This document shows positions 23,108 to 34,000 of a stretch of 64,000 nucleotides of DNA, piece by piece. The notes below the pieces were generated by a model that made no database searches, was not told where the DNA came from, and was given only the letters and a program-made list of their open reading frames with translations. The stretch's first letter is position 1; each line of letters starts with the position of its first letter. This DNA comes from Viola odorata. Its lineage: Eukaryota > Streptophyta > Magnoliopsida > Malpighiales > Violaceae. A program made the translations under genes and the position numbers. The stretch lies in NCBI GenBank assembly GCA_963691705.1, contig OY829539.1:47094327-47158326 (forward strand), in the 5' to 3' direction.

Positions 23108-23703
23108 ATGACCAGGAGATCTGCACCCGATTTACTGCCCCTTGATCACGAGTTAGGAAGGACAGAAAGAGGCCTTCGACGACTAGCCCAAGGATCGAAT
23201 TCCAATCCTTGTGTTTGGGACCTCGAACGTCTCTTTACTCTCCAGGACAACCCAGACCCCGAAGACTTACCTCCAGTCCAACCAGAAGGACCCAACATGG
23301 ATAATCATGGCCCCGAAGGGGACAATGCTCCACCAGTCCCCCCAGTAATCCAGACAATCGATGAATTCAATGCTGCCCCTGAGGCCCCAACTAGTTGCAT
23401 CATTTGGCCGGTGGTCCCGAATGACTGGGAACTCAAATCCGCAACCATGCACCACCTACCCCTTTACCGAGGGCTGGCTAAAGAAAATCTCCACCGTCAC
23501 CTCCAGCAACTACACTTCATCTGTGATGCTATGAAGCCCCACAATGTTACCGTTGAGCATGCTAAACTACGTGCCTTTATGTGGTCTCTCAAGGACGATG
23601 CTCTTGACTGGTTTTATGACTTGCAGCCACAATCCATCAACTCGTGGGCTGAAATGTCCAAGCCCTTTACGGACAAGTACTACCCGGTGTCCATCGCTAT
23701 GGT
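23108..23703 (+). CDS. Athila Gag, N-terminal part (split by element C)
   Basis: ATG at 23108 opens a frame of 199 complete codons that is cut by element C. The Pro/Asp/Glu-rich N-terminus is followed by the start of the retrotransposon Gag domain (HHLPLYRGLAKENLHRHL, DDALDWFYDL). Setting aside C and one TSD copy (ATGGT), the frame continues without a shift at 31044 (codon split GT|G). The apparent stop just after 23703 belongs to the LTR of C. Confidence 0.88.
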
Positions 23704-25124
23704 TGATGATTAGTCAATGAATGGACTAGAGGGGGGGTGAATAGTCCCTTCTAAAAACTTCAAACTTTCTGCACAAATAGAGAAGAGAAGAATAGCAATA
23801 CACAAATATGTATAGTGGTTCCAATTCACACGAATTGTACTCCACTACCTAAGAGTCTTCCTCTTAGGATTTTTGAATGCAACACCTTGCTATTCACTAG
23901 AGCTTTTCACGGGTTCAGCTCAACAACCTTACAATTGGTTTTACCGGGTTCACCAACAACCTTACAAGTAGTTTTTCACGGGCTAAACTACAACCTATGG
24001 ATTTTCAAGGCTCAACCACAACCTATCAATAGTTTTCCAAGGCTCACTAACAACCTATGGTTTTTCCGGGCTTAACCACAAACCTAAGTTCTCTTTCAAG
24101 GGATGAGAACACTACCCTTAACCCAAAAGTGTTAGGTACACTTTTCAAACCTTAACAAAGATACTATCTCAAAATGCAACAAACAATTGGTGTACACAAA
24201 ATGAATAATAGTATGATTAAATTCAACACCAATAAATGAACAAATTACCTCAGAAAGAAAGCTTCAAAAGAACTCCCAAAATGACACAAGACAAGATTGA
24301 AATCGTTGAGGACAGCTTGTGTAAAGAGTGTTTAGATTTTTGGAGTTTGTAAAATGGAATTTTTATGAATGAGCTTTCTCAAATGTTCTCTTGTTGTTCT
24401 ATATGTTCAACCTTACTATCTAACTCATCTAAGATGAGTATATATAGTGTTTGGCAGAGGGAAGTCCGGACAAGAGAGGATGGGAACAAAAATGACCGTT
24501 TTAAGTGGACAAAGTGACTGTTGGAACTTGTCTGCTTCTAACCGTGATCACGGTTAGGAGTAACCGTGATTACGGTTAGGACGAGCTCCTCAAGCCTTTT
24601 AAAAAAACTAGCCGTTAGACTGACGTGATTCACGTTTAGGTCTAACCGTGATCACGGTTGCTTAACCGTGATCACGCTAAACCCCTTAACGTGATTCACG
24701 TTACTCTCGGATGTAAAAATCGACTTTGATATCCTTAACCGTGATTCACGGTAAGGCTTACCGTGATCACGGTTAGCTGAAATTGCAAACCGTGATTCAC
24801 GTTTGGCCATAACCGTGATTCACGTTTAAGGTCTGATTTGAAATCCTTAAAACGTTTTTCAAAACTTGTTTTGACACAAAACCTTTTGACCCTTAATCTC
24901 TGAGGTATTTGAACACAAACCAAGTGTTAAAATAATACATACTTACATATAAATTCGATCCTAAATAACACTTGATCTTGAGCTTGCGATTCCTTTAATT
25001 TGTTGCTTCTAATATTCGTTCTTCGCAAACTACACACATTCACACTTAAAATCTAATTAGCTATCTAATTAATTTACGAGTCTTGACATCATCAAAATAG
25101 GTTCGAATACCCTTTGGGCTAACA
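23704..25124 (-). repeat. 3' LTR of element C
   Basis: Matches 29618-31038 at an offset of 5914, including the palindrome array at 24540-24827. Small open frames in the LTR (e.g. 23815-24075) occur in both copies and are not genes. Confidence 0.93.
24540..24827 (-). repeat. Palindrome array, 3' LTR copy
   Basis: Identical to 30454-30741. Each unit has dyad symmetry around GTGATCAC or GTGATTCAC, spaced irregularly by 6-45 bp, with unrelated spacers. It is not a simple tandem repeat. Confidence 0.85.
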
Positions 25125-25800
25125 ATCTCCCCCTTTTTGATGATGACAACCATAAATTAATTAAAACACAATTAGCACATAATTTTAAGTTGAAATGTGA
25201 AAATAGGTGAGTTAAGAAATACTCCCCCTAAATCTTTGCCATAAAAGCTTCCCTTACGAAATGCATAAAGAGCATTAATGCTCCCCCTACATAAAACGTT
25301 AGATTGCACAAAGAAGCATGACAAAGAATAAACAAGCTACCAATTGATAAAAACAGATTTGCTATCAAAGCCAACCAAGCTTGCACAAAAGCAAACCAAT
25401 AAAAACAAAATGCTACCTATTGATATAAAGATCAAAAGAACAGATTCTCCATTTTCCTCCATAGCATATACTTCTCCCATTAGATACTTCTCACATTTCC
25501 TCCTTACTCCATGTCTCTCCCCCTTTGTCATCAACAAAAAGGAGGCACAACACGAAGGAAACCAAACTAGGAGAATATAAACATTCAAGAATAAGAGAAA
25601 GTAAAGGAGCAAGCATCCAAACAAGGCAAATAAGCAACTAGAATATAAAGACAATCCAGTTATCATCTCATAGAGTGCCAACAAAGCACACTACAAATAA
25701 TAACTAAACATCCTAAAATATCCAAATATAAGAGTTAGTTACTTAGACATGCCAAAAGAGTTTAAAAACAGAAATGCTAACCAACATAAGTGACTACAAA
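25125..25800 (-). other. Element C, 3' untranslated part and polypurine tract
   Basis: No gene. The minus-strand polypurine tract AAAAAGGGGGAGAT (25138-25125) directly precedes the 3' LTR. Confidence 0.75.
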
Positions 25801-27117
25801 TCACTGTGGTGGAGGAGGTGGAAGACGAGCCATGATAGCCTGAAACATCTCTTCACTCCTAGCATCTCTAGCTGCTTGTCTCTCATTGAGCTGAGCAAAA
25901 CGGATCCCAAGGTGGCGCATCGACGTCTGAAGATCAGCCACATCCGAGGAGAGGTTAAGCATCTGCTCCCCCAAAGATGTAAAGTCCACATACTCTTGAT
26001 CAGCACCATCTTCATCCTCAGCATCAGCATCAGCTTCTATCTCTTCTTCTTCTTCCATTTCAGCATCATCTTCCGGAGGTTGGGAAGCACTTGCACCATC
26101 ACCAAGAGAAGAGAGATCCCTAGCCACCTCAAAGCGCTTGCTTGACATCTTATCAAATCCATAGGCAAGTTAACCATTCTCTAAACGAAGCTTCCATCGA
26201 GAAGTGATGTGTGTCATATCATAAGTCACACAATCCTTCGTAAACTCATCACAATAAGGGATGCGGATGTCATGAGCCTCCAAAATATCCATCACCAAAT
26301 GTGGATAAGGAAGATGAACCACAGACCCATGACTCTTAAGGCGATCCTTAGCCATGTGATTTAGCACCAAAAATCCAAGGTTGAGCTTCTTTTTCGTCAA
26401 CAAACAAAACATAATCCAAACTTCGATACCCGGAATTGTGCTTAAATCACCCACCCTAGGAAGAACTATCTTGGACACTAGGTGGTACAACAAAAAACAC
26501 AAAGGATCCAAAGCCTTAAGGGGAACCGGCTTACGAACGAGCTCAGTAGGAGCTACTGTCTTCCATTGCTCAAATGTCGAGAAATCAGGATGATCAATTC
26601 TACCCCTAGACTTGTAAAAACACATTCCCTCATTTGGAACATCCAAAATACGACACATCATTTCCAAATCAACTCGAATATCTTTCCCAAAGATTCGAGA
26701 AGTAATCACACAATGGTCCGCAAACTTAATTGCTCTATTGTACTGAAGATTGGCATAAAAATTCTTCACAAGCACAGGACTATAGAATCTAGACCTAGCA
26801 ACCACTCCAGACCAACCTTGAGCATTCACAAGCATAGGCACATCACACTTAATAAAATTCTTGAAATTGAATAAGTGTGGCTTTATCAACTGACCCTTCC
26901 TAAAGACATTGTGATAATTTTCAAAAGCATCCTCGTTAACGAAAAACCTGGAGTCAAATGCAGTAGGAGGCACGTAGAATTGAGGATCCACTGCTGCTAA
27001 AGCTGCATAATCTGGTTCCACGGAAGAAGTTGTCGCGGCAGCTCCGGTTACACTCTTGAGTCGTCTTCTCTTTGGTGTAGTAGCTCTAGGACGCTTGGAG
27101 GAAGATCCTTTAGCCAT
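25801..27117 (-). CDS. Second gene of element C, plant transposon-type protein, one in-frame stop
   Basis: ATG 27117 opens 315 codons. A basic, nuclear-localisation-like start (SSKRPRATTPKRRRLK) is followed by a folded domain with FYVPPTAFDSRFFVNEDAF, NAQGWSGVVARSRFYSPVL and VKNFYANLQYN, of the kind annotated in plants as putative transposon protein (Transposase_32-like). TAA at 26172-26170 ends it. The same frame then stays open for 123 more codons to 25801, with an acidic stretch and a Gln/Arg/Ala-rich coiled-coil-like end. The TAA may be a recent nonsense change or a natural end. No catalytic motif was recognised, so the function is unknown. Confidence 0.7.
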
Positions 27118-27811
27118 TACAAATAGAAGAAATCGAAGACAAACAGTAAAAATCCGAATTTAGAGAGTTAGGGTTTCAGATTGGGGAAATATGAGGAAAA
27201 CTTGATTTTGCGGATTAAATCCAAAATCAACAAATGGGTTTTGTTTAGAGGTGTGTGGGTAATGTTTTGGCAAAGTTTGATCGAAATCAGAGTAGATTTG
27301 AGTGTAAAATCGGCAAAAAAATCGAGTTGAGAAGAGAGGGATTTCGGGTTTGAAGAGAGAGTAAAACTGAGTTTTTGGGAAAAAGAGGGAAAACACGCGT
27401 TTTAAATTCCCAGTGCCTAACCGTGATCACGGTTAGGTCTAACCGTGATCACGGTAAGCAAAAATTGCCAACCGTGATTACGTTTAGACTCTAAACGTGA
27501 ATCACGCTAGGTGCTGATGTGAAATCCAAAATTTCGAAATTTCAAGTCCAAAAACCGAACTTTCAAACCGAAAACGTTTAAACACATCTCAAACTCATTT
27601 AAAACAAAACAAAACAAGATTATCAGTCCTGAAACAATTAAACACATGATCAAATACATTTAGTAAATAATCACATAATAATTGAATCAAAAATGACATC
27701 TCAAAATTACCACAAGGGTGAGCTTCGATTCATCACCCGAAATGTGCCACGAACACCCGATAAATATTATCTTTAATCTGCACTGGGTTTTCGGCACAAC
27801 TACAAAACAAC
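27118..27811 (-). promoter_or_regulatory. Internal spacer of C with a duplicated LTR-like promoter
   Basis: Four more palindromes lie at 27419-27434, 27441-27457, 27470-27485 and 27493-27508. Beside them, on the plus strand, is GTGCTGATGTGAAATCC, which resembles GGTCTGATTTGAAATCC next to the LTR array. A TTTAAA box (27401-27406) follows 13 bp downstream in minus-strand sense, then about 285 nt to the ATG at 27117. The layout repeats that of U3 and suggests a second promoter for the gene at 27117. Confidence 0.55.
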
Positions 27812-29557
27812 TCAGTTAGCTCTAGGAACCCAACCACGTTTGGGTCCTTCCTCATTTGCATAAGTACCCTTTGGTACCCAAATTTGTTTCCAACCAACAA
27901 ATCCTCTACGAATGTAGCAAAAATAAGATAGATGACCAATTTTTTTGCAATAGCTACATTTATAAATCGGTTTAGCATGTGAGGACTTGGTTTGAACTCT
28001 AGATGAACTAGCATGATTATTAGAAGAGTTTGCTTTGACAAAAGTGGTTTTACCCATGTTCATGCTTGTGGAAGATTTAAAACCAATGCCATGCATATTA
28101 CCAAGATTCTTTTGATCATTCATGCATTGATAATGGCTATGATTGCTACGCACATATTTAGCTAATGTGTTCTCAAGCGTTTTAATCTTTTCTTCCAAAA
28201 TAAAGATTTCCTTTGAGGAATTCTTACACAAATCACATTTGCCATTTTCTTCCTTAAGCTTACCACAAGCTATATCAAGCAATTTATTCTTATTAGTCAA
28301 CTCCTTGTTAAGCTCTTTTATTTTACTAATCTCATTCTTAAGGCTTTCTTGTTCCTTAACAAGACTAGTGTTCTTTTTATTAGCATGATCATACCGAACA
28401 ACTAGTTCATTAAAAACCTCTTGCAACTCATCATAATCACGTTCATCACAAGTAGAGTTGCTAGAACTTACCTCATCATCCGTTAGAGCCATAAGGCACA
28501 AGTTTGCCATTTCATCTCCGGATGAGGATTCCAAAGAAATGCTGCTTGAGGTTGCATCATCTTCACTCCATGTAGATGTAGCTTTGAAAGCTCTTTTATG
28601 ATGCTTCTTCCCCTCCTTCTTGTACTTAGAGCTGTGCTTTTCATATCTCTTTTTCTTTTCCAATCTAGGACATTCGCTCTTAATATGTCCTGGTTTGTCA
28701 CACTCAAAGCACACAACATCAGCATTAGAATTTAACTTTAAATGGTTAGAAGACTCACCTTGATATTTGTTCTTCTTTGATTTCCAATGCTTTTGGAATT
28801 TCCTTGTGAAGAAGGCAAGAGTGTCTTCATCCTCTTCAGCCATTTTACTGGCAAGGGCAATGCTCTTCTTTTCCTTGACATTTGCCTCCTCCAAATTGTA
28901 CAAACCCAACTCATGCTCAAAAGCTGTAAGAGAGCTCACAAGTTGAGTGAATGATGGCTTCACTTCCTTCTGCTTGATAGTGGTCTTGATAGCTACCCAC
29001 TTGCTTGGAAGAATGCTCAGAAGTTTCCTCACCATTTCTGAATCGCTTTGAGTCAATCCGAGATTATCCATGGCACTGCACAGATTTTGCAATCTTGTGC
29101 TGAGATCATAGATAGACTCTCCTTGCATCATCTTGAACAACTCATATTCAGTCTTGAGCTTGTCCAATCGAAGATCACGAACTTGGGCAGTACCCTCATG
29201 CGCCATCTCCAACGTTTCCCAAATTTGCTTTGCTGTCTTGCAAGAGCTGATGCGATTGAACTCACCAAAGGAAATTGAGACTTGAAGTGCATACATGGCT
29301 TTAGCTTCTAAAGTCTTCCTTGTCTTCTGTGCATTGGTCCATCTCTCAAAATCAAGAACTCTTGTAGTTCCATCTGTCCCGGCTGGTTCAGTTGGAGCCA
29401 CAAAACCTTTCTCGACACAATCCCACAATTCACAGTTGAGAGACGTAAGGAAGGTCTTCATTTTGATTTTCCAATGAAGATAGTTGTTGCCATCTAAGTA
29501 AGGTGGTTGATTGAAAGCTCCTCTATCTGAAGTGCTGGCAATACTTCCTCTATCCAT
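27812..29557 (-). CDS. SIRE-like copia Gag
   Basis: An intact 581-residue frame starting at ATG 29557. It opens with FNQPPYLDGNNYLHWKIKMK, the typical copia Gag start, followed by a UBN2 Gag domain (about residues 20-240). A CCHC knuckle CFECDKPGHIKSEC lies in the middle, followed by a Lys-rich and then acidic region and a coiled-coil (about 380-460). A second knuckle, CSYCKKIGHLSYFC, is near the C-terminus. Two knuckles and an extended Gag are features of the SIRE/Maximus lineage. The frame stops at PKRGWVPRAN, where the protease would begin in a full element. The product would bind RNA and build virus-like particles in the cytoplasm. Confidence 0.88.
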   Translation of the reverse strand: MDRGSIASTSDRGAFNQPPYLDGNNYLHWKIKMKTFLTSLNCELWDCVEKGFVAPTEPAGTDGTTRVLDFERWTNAQKTRKTLEAKAMYALQVSISFGEFNRISSCKTAKQIWETLEMAHEGTAQVRDLRLDKLKTEYELFKMMQGESIYDLSTRLQNLCSAMDNLGLTQSDSEMVRKLLSILPSKWVAIKTTIKQKEVKPSFTQLVSSLTAFEHELGLYNLEEANVKEKKSIALASKMAEEDEDTLAFFTRKFQKHWKSKKNKYQGESSNHLKLNSNADVVCFECDKPGHIKSECPRLEKKKRYEKHSSKYKKEGKKHHKRAFKATSTWSEDDATSSSISLESSSGDEMANLCLMALTDDEVSSSNSTCDERDYDELQEVFNELVVRYDHANKKNTSLVKEQESLKNEISKIKELNKELTNKNKLLDIACGKLKEENGKCDLCKNSSKEIFILEEKIKTLENTLAKYVRSNHSHYQCMNDQKNLGNMHGIGFKSSTSMNMGKTTFVKANSSNNHASSSRVQTKSSHAKPIYKCSYCKKIGHLSYFCYIRRGFVGWKQIWVPKGTYANEEGPKRGWVPRAN

Positions 29558-29603
29558 TTGAATCTTTCACTTGAGGTTGCTGAACCTTGTTCCAAGTGAC
29601 CTT

Positions 29604-29615
29604 GCTCCGCTACCA
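29604..29615 (-). promoter_or_regulatory. Primer binding site of element C
   Basis: Minus strand TGGTAGCGGAGC starts 2 nt after the 5' LTR. It matches 10 of 12 bases of TGGTATCAGAGC, the usual initiator-Met tRNA site of copia elements. Confidence 0.6.
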
Positions 29616-30352
29616 ATTGATGATTAGTCAATGAATGGACTAGAGGGGGGGTGAATAGTCCCTTCTAAAAACTTCAAACTTTCTGCACAAATAGAGAAGA
29701 GAAGAATAGCAATACACAAATATGTATAGTGGTTCCAATTCACACGAATTGTACTCCACTACCTAAGAGTCTTCCTCTTAGGATTTTTGAATGCAACACC
29801 TTGCTATTCACTAGAGCTTTTCACGGGTTCAGCTCAACAACCTTACAATTGGTTTTACCGGGTTCACCAACAACCTTACAAGTAGTTTTTCACGGGCTAA
29901 ACTACAACCTATGGATTTTCAAGGCTCAACCACAACCTATCAATAGTTTTCCAAGGCTCACTAACAACCTATGGTTTTTCCGGGCTTAACCACAAACCTA
30001 AGTTCTCTTTCAAGGGATGAGAACACTACCCTTAACCCAAAAGTGTTAGGTACACTTTTCAAACCTTAACAAAGATACTATCTCAAAATGCAACAAACAA
30101 TTGGTGTACACAAAATGAATAATAGTATGATTAAATTCAACACCAATAAATGAACAAATTACCTCAGAAAGAAAGCTTCAAAAGAACTCCCAAAATGACA
30201 CAAGACAAGATTGAAATCGTTGAGGACAGCTTGTGTAAAGAGTGTTTAGATTTTTGGAGTTTGTAAAATGGAATTTTTATGAATGAGCTTTCTCAAATGT
30301 TCTCTTGTTGTTCTATATGTTCAACCTTACTATCTAACTCATCTAAGATGAG

Positions 30353-30361
30353 TATATATAG
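30353..30361 (-). promoter_or_regulatory. TATA box of element C
   Basis: Minus strand CACTATATATACTCATC, also present at 24447-24439 in the 3' LTR. It lies about 93 bp downstream (minus-strand sense) of the last palindrome. Confidence 0.65.
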
Positions 30362-30453
30362 TGTTTGGCAGAGGGAAGTCCGGACAAGAGAGGATGGGAA
30401 CAAAAATGACCGTTTTAAGTGGACAAAGTGACTGTTGGAACTTGTCTGCTTCT

Positions 30454-30741
30454 AACCGTGATCACGGTTAGGAGTAACCGTGATTACGGTTAGGACGAGC
30501 TCCTCAAGCCTTTTAAAAAAACTAGCCGTTAGACTGACGTGATTCACGTTTAGGTCTAACCGTGATCACGGTTGCTTAACCGTGATCACGCTAAACCCCT
30601 TAACGTGATTCACGTTACTCTCGGATGTAAAAATCGACTTTGATATCCTTAACCGTGATTCACGGTAAGGCTTACCGTGATCACGGTTAGCTGAAATTGC
30701 AAACCGTGATTCACGTTTGGCCATAACCGTGATTCACGTTT
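30454..30741 (-). promoter_or_regulatory. Ten-copy palindrome array in U3 of element C (5' LTR)
   Basis: Ten copies of a palindrome with consensus AACCGTGATCACGGTT or its odd-length form AACGTGATTCACGTT. The same array in the other LTR is easiest to read: 24540-24555, 24562-24577, 24623-24635, 24644-24659, 24664-24678, 24688-24702, 24737-24753, 24760-24775, 24787-24804 and 24811-24827. It sits just upstream of the TATA box, the place for an enhancer. No known binding factor is claimed. Confidence 0.8.
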
Positions 30742-31043
30742 AAGGTCTGATTTGAAATCCTTAAAACGTTTTTCAAAACTTGTTTTGACACAAAACCTTT
30801 TGACCCTTAATCTCTGAGGTATTTGAACACAAACCAAGTGTTAAAATAATACATACTTACATATAAATTCGATCCTAAATAACACTTGATCTTGAGCTTG
30901 CGATTCCTTTAATTTGTTGCTTCTAATATTCGTTCTTCGCAAACTACACACATTCACACTTAAAATCTAATTAGCTATCTAATTAATTTACGAGTCTTGA
31001 CATCATCAAAATAGGTTCGAATACCCTTTGGGCTAACAATGGT

Positions 31044-34000
31044 GACCCGAAAGCAGCTCGTGTCCGTCCTTCAAAAAGACACAGAGGATCTTGAACAATA
31101 TTATGAGCGGTTTAAGAAAATGCAAGCCCTATGCCCCTCCCATAATCTGTCCGAGCATGCCCTCATACAATATTTTTGTGAAGGACTCACAGGTCGAGAC
31201 AAGGCCTTGCTGAACGCTGCTGCTGATGGGTCCATTACTAGACTTACCCCTGCTGCCGCCAAGGACACCATTGAGCTCATGGCCAAGAACAACCTCCAGC
31301 TCAACAATTCCACTAGCATTCAAGACGCCCGTTCAGCCGCCATGGAGAATCAATTGGCAGCCATCACGGGTATGCTGCAAAATATAGCTTCGGGACATCC
31401 AGTCCAGGTCAAGGCCTGCCAAATCTGCCAACTTTTGGACCATCCTACTGATGCTTGCCCATTTATTCCTGAAGAAATGCCCATCAATGCTGCTGGAGGA
31501 TTCAATGTCCCGTATGGTCAGAATCACAATCAAGGCTGGAAGCAGCCTAACTATGGATGGAACAACAACCAGCAGGCCAAACCCAGCCATCAGTACGGAC
31601 AAAATCCATACGGAAATCACCCCCCTCCTTTCAACATGCAAAACTTCAAGCCCAGACCTAATTTTCAGAATTATCAATACCAGAGGCAGCCACCCCCAGA
31701 TCAGAACTTCACCATGCCGGTGCCCCCGAATGAGGAACCCTCCCCTGATAAGAAGAAAATTGCGAAACTGGAAAAACAAATTCGTACTCTCATGGCAGAG
31801 ATGAAAGAGGTGAAAAATGGAGGAGGGTTTCCAGGGCAGATGGAACCTAACCCGAAGCATGAGGCGTGTGCCATGAACCTCCGAAGTGGTCTCGAGATCC
31901 CTTCTCGTGTCCATCCAGACCCCGAGTCCGTAGAAGACATTCAAGGCCCTAAAGCTGACACTGCTATTCCAGGTCCCGAATGTGAACAACCCACTGAACA
32001 ACCCAAGAAGTCTCGATTCGGCGACGCAACTCTTGATCATTTCTTCTCCAGTAAGAAGTCTCACTGTAAGAAGAAACAACTCGTTGAAGAAGAAGAATTC
32101 TCCCAAGAATTCATAAACAAAGTACTCGAGCCCCCGTTCCCTCAACGGTTGATCAAAAAGAAGAAAGAAGAAGAAGACCGGGACATCTTTGATACGTTCA
32201 GCAAAGTCATCATCAATATTCCCCTCCTCAAGGCCATCAAGAACAAGCCTCGATACGCAAAGTTCTTGAAACAGCTTTGCACCAACAAGAACAAATTCAC
32301 GGAGGTGAATCGGATTAGTGTGGGAGCTAATTTGTCCACCCATATCCAACGCAAAATTCCACCCAAGTGTAAGGATCAAGGCATGTTCACGGTCCCTTGC
32401 AGAATTGGTACCATCGATATTGGGAAGGCGATGTGCGATTTGGGAGCAGGGATTAATGTTATGCCCTTGACTATTTACAACTGTCTTGGACTCGGGCCCT
32501 TGAAGGAGACCACACTTGTCATCCAACTTGCAGACCGTTCGGTGGTATATCCCAAAGGCATAATAACAGATGTTCTTGTCCAAGTGGGTGAATTCCTATT
32601 TCCAGCGGATTTCTATGTTCTCTCTATGGAAAACCCCACGAATACCAAGTCCTCGGATTTACTTTTGGGACGTCCTTTCTTGGCCACTGCCCGCGCGAAG
32701 ATTGACTGCTACGAGGCCTCTATCTACCTCGAATTCGATGGGGAAATCATCCATTTTAATATGCTGGACTCCATGAAATACCCCTCAGAATTCTCGAGTG
32801 TCAATTTTATTGACGTGATAGACCCTCTTGTGGAAAACATCACTGCGCTGAACTCCATCGAGCCCTTGAAGCTGATTCTTGACCAAAGTTTTACTCTCGA
32901 ATCCTTAAAGGAGATGACATCGTCCATTGCGGTTCCCACTGAACTGATCACGATCGTAGCAGCTCTCGAAGTAAATGCTATCTTAGCAGTCGAGCCTCCG
33001 AGTGAGTCCCCCGAATGCGTAGGTCATGAGCGACTCCCCTCTTCTCTGGTACAAGGTCCAGACCTTGAACTTAAGGCGCTGCCCTCATACTTGAAGTATG
33101 CTTACCTCGGGGAGAAAGAATCTCTTCCGGTCATAATTTCCAACAAACTAGAAGAGGATCAAGAGCTTGAGTTAGTAAACCTCAAGAGTTTTAAGAAGGC
33201 CATCGGCTGGACGATTGCCGACATCAAGGGTCTGTCACCGTCCTTGTGCACTCACCGCATACATCTCGAAGAAGACACCAAGACAATCAGACAGCCTCAA
33301 AGGCGGTTGAACCCCCCCATGATGGAGGTAGTTAAGAAAGAGGTCCTGAAGCTGCTCAATGCCGGGGTTATCTATCCAATCTCTGATTCCCCTTGGGTCA
33401 GTCCCATTCAGGTGGTCCCGAAAAAAACTGGCATCACCATCATTCCAGGTCTCGAGGGTCTGCCAATTCCCTCCCGAATCCAGAATGGCTGGCGTGTATG
33501 CATCGACTACCGACGCTTGAATGAGGCCACCCGAAAAGATCACTTCCCACTGCCCTTCATAGATCAAATACTAGAGCGCCTTACAGGCAAGACGCATTAT
33601 TGCTGTCTGGATGGGTATTCGGGCTTTCACCGGATTCCAGTAGCCCTTGAAGACCAAGAGAAGACCACTTTCACGTGCCCATTCAGGACCTTTGCTTACA
33701 GACGCATGCCCTTTGGGTTATGCAATGCCCCGACTATATTCTAGAGGTGCATGGTCAGCATCATTTCAGAATTTGTGGAAGAATGCATCGAGGTATTCAT
33801 GGACGACTTCACGGTCTATGGTAATTCCTTTTTCGAATGCTTCTCGAACTTAAAGAAAATTCTGCAAAGATGTGTAGAAACTAACCTTGTTCTTAATTTC
33901 GAAAAATGTCATTTCATGGTCGACCAAGGGCTTATATTGGGCCACATCGTGTCCCGAAAGGGTATCAAAGTGGACAAGGCTAAAATCCAAGCTATCGAGA

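Larger units (their letters stand above)
23704..31038 (-). mobile_element. Element C: gag-only SIRE-like copia element with a second gene
   Basis: Two 1421-bp LTRs (23704-25124 and 29618-31038), apparently identical, flank 4.5 kb of internal DNA. TSD is ATGGT (23699-23703 and 31039-31043). The minus strand carries a copia-type Gag (29557-27812) but no protease, integrase, reverse transcriptase or RNase H. In their place is a second gene (27117-25801). This is the organisation of non-autonomous 'TR-GAG' elements; it would have to borrow Pol from a relative. It sits in the Gag gene of Athila B. Confidence 0.92.
29618..31038 (-). repeat. 5' LTR of element C
   Basis: On the minus strand it starts TGTTAGCCC and ends TAATCATCA. 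It carries an array of ten palindromes (30454-30741) upstream of the TATA box (30361-30353). Same length as the 3' LTR and no difference noticed. Confidence 0.93.

Noticed and set aside
23815..24075. 86-codon frame in the LTR of element C (also at 29729-29989)
   Set aside because: It is present only because the LTR is duplicated, and it reads as low-information sequence.
24540..24827. Possible CRISPR-like array
   Set aside because: This is a plant retrotransposon LTR. Units are palindromes of varying length with irregular 6-45-bp spacing, and there are no cas genes.
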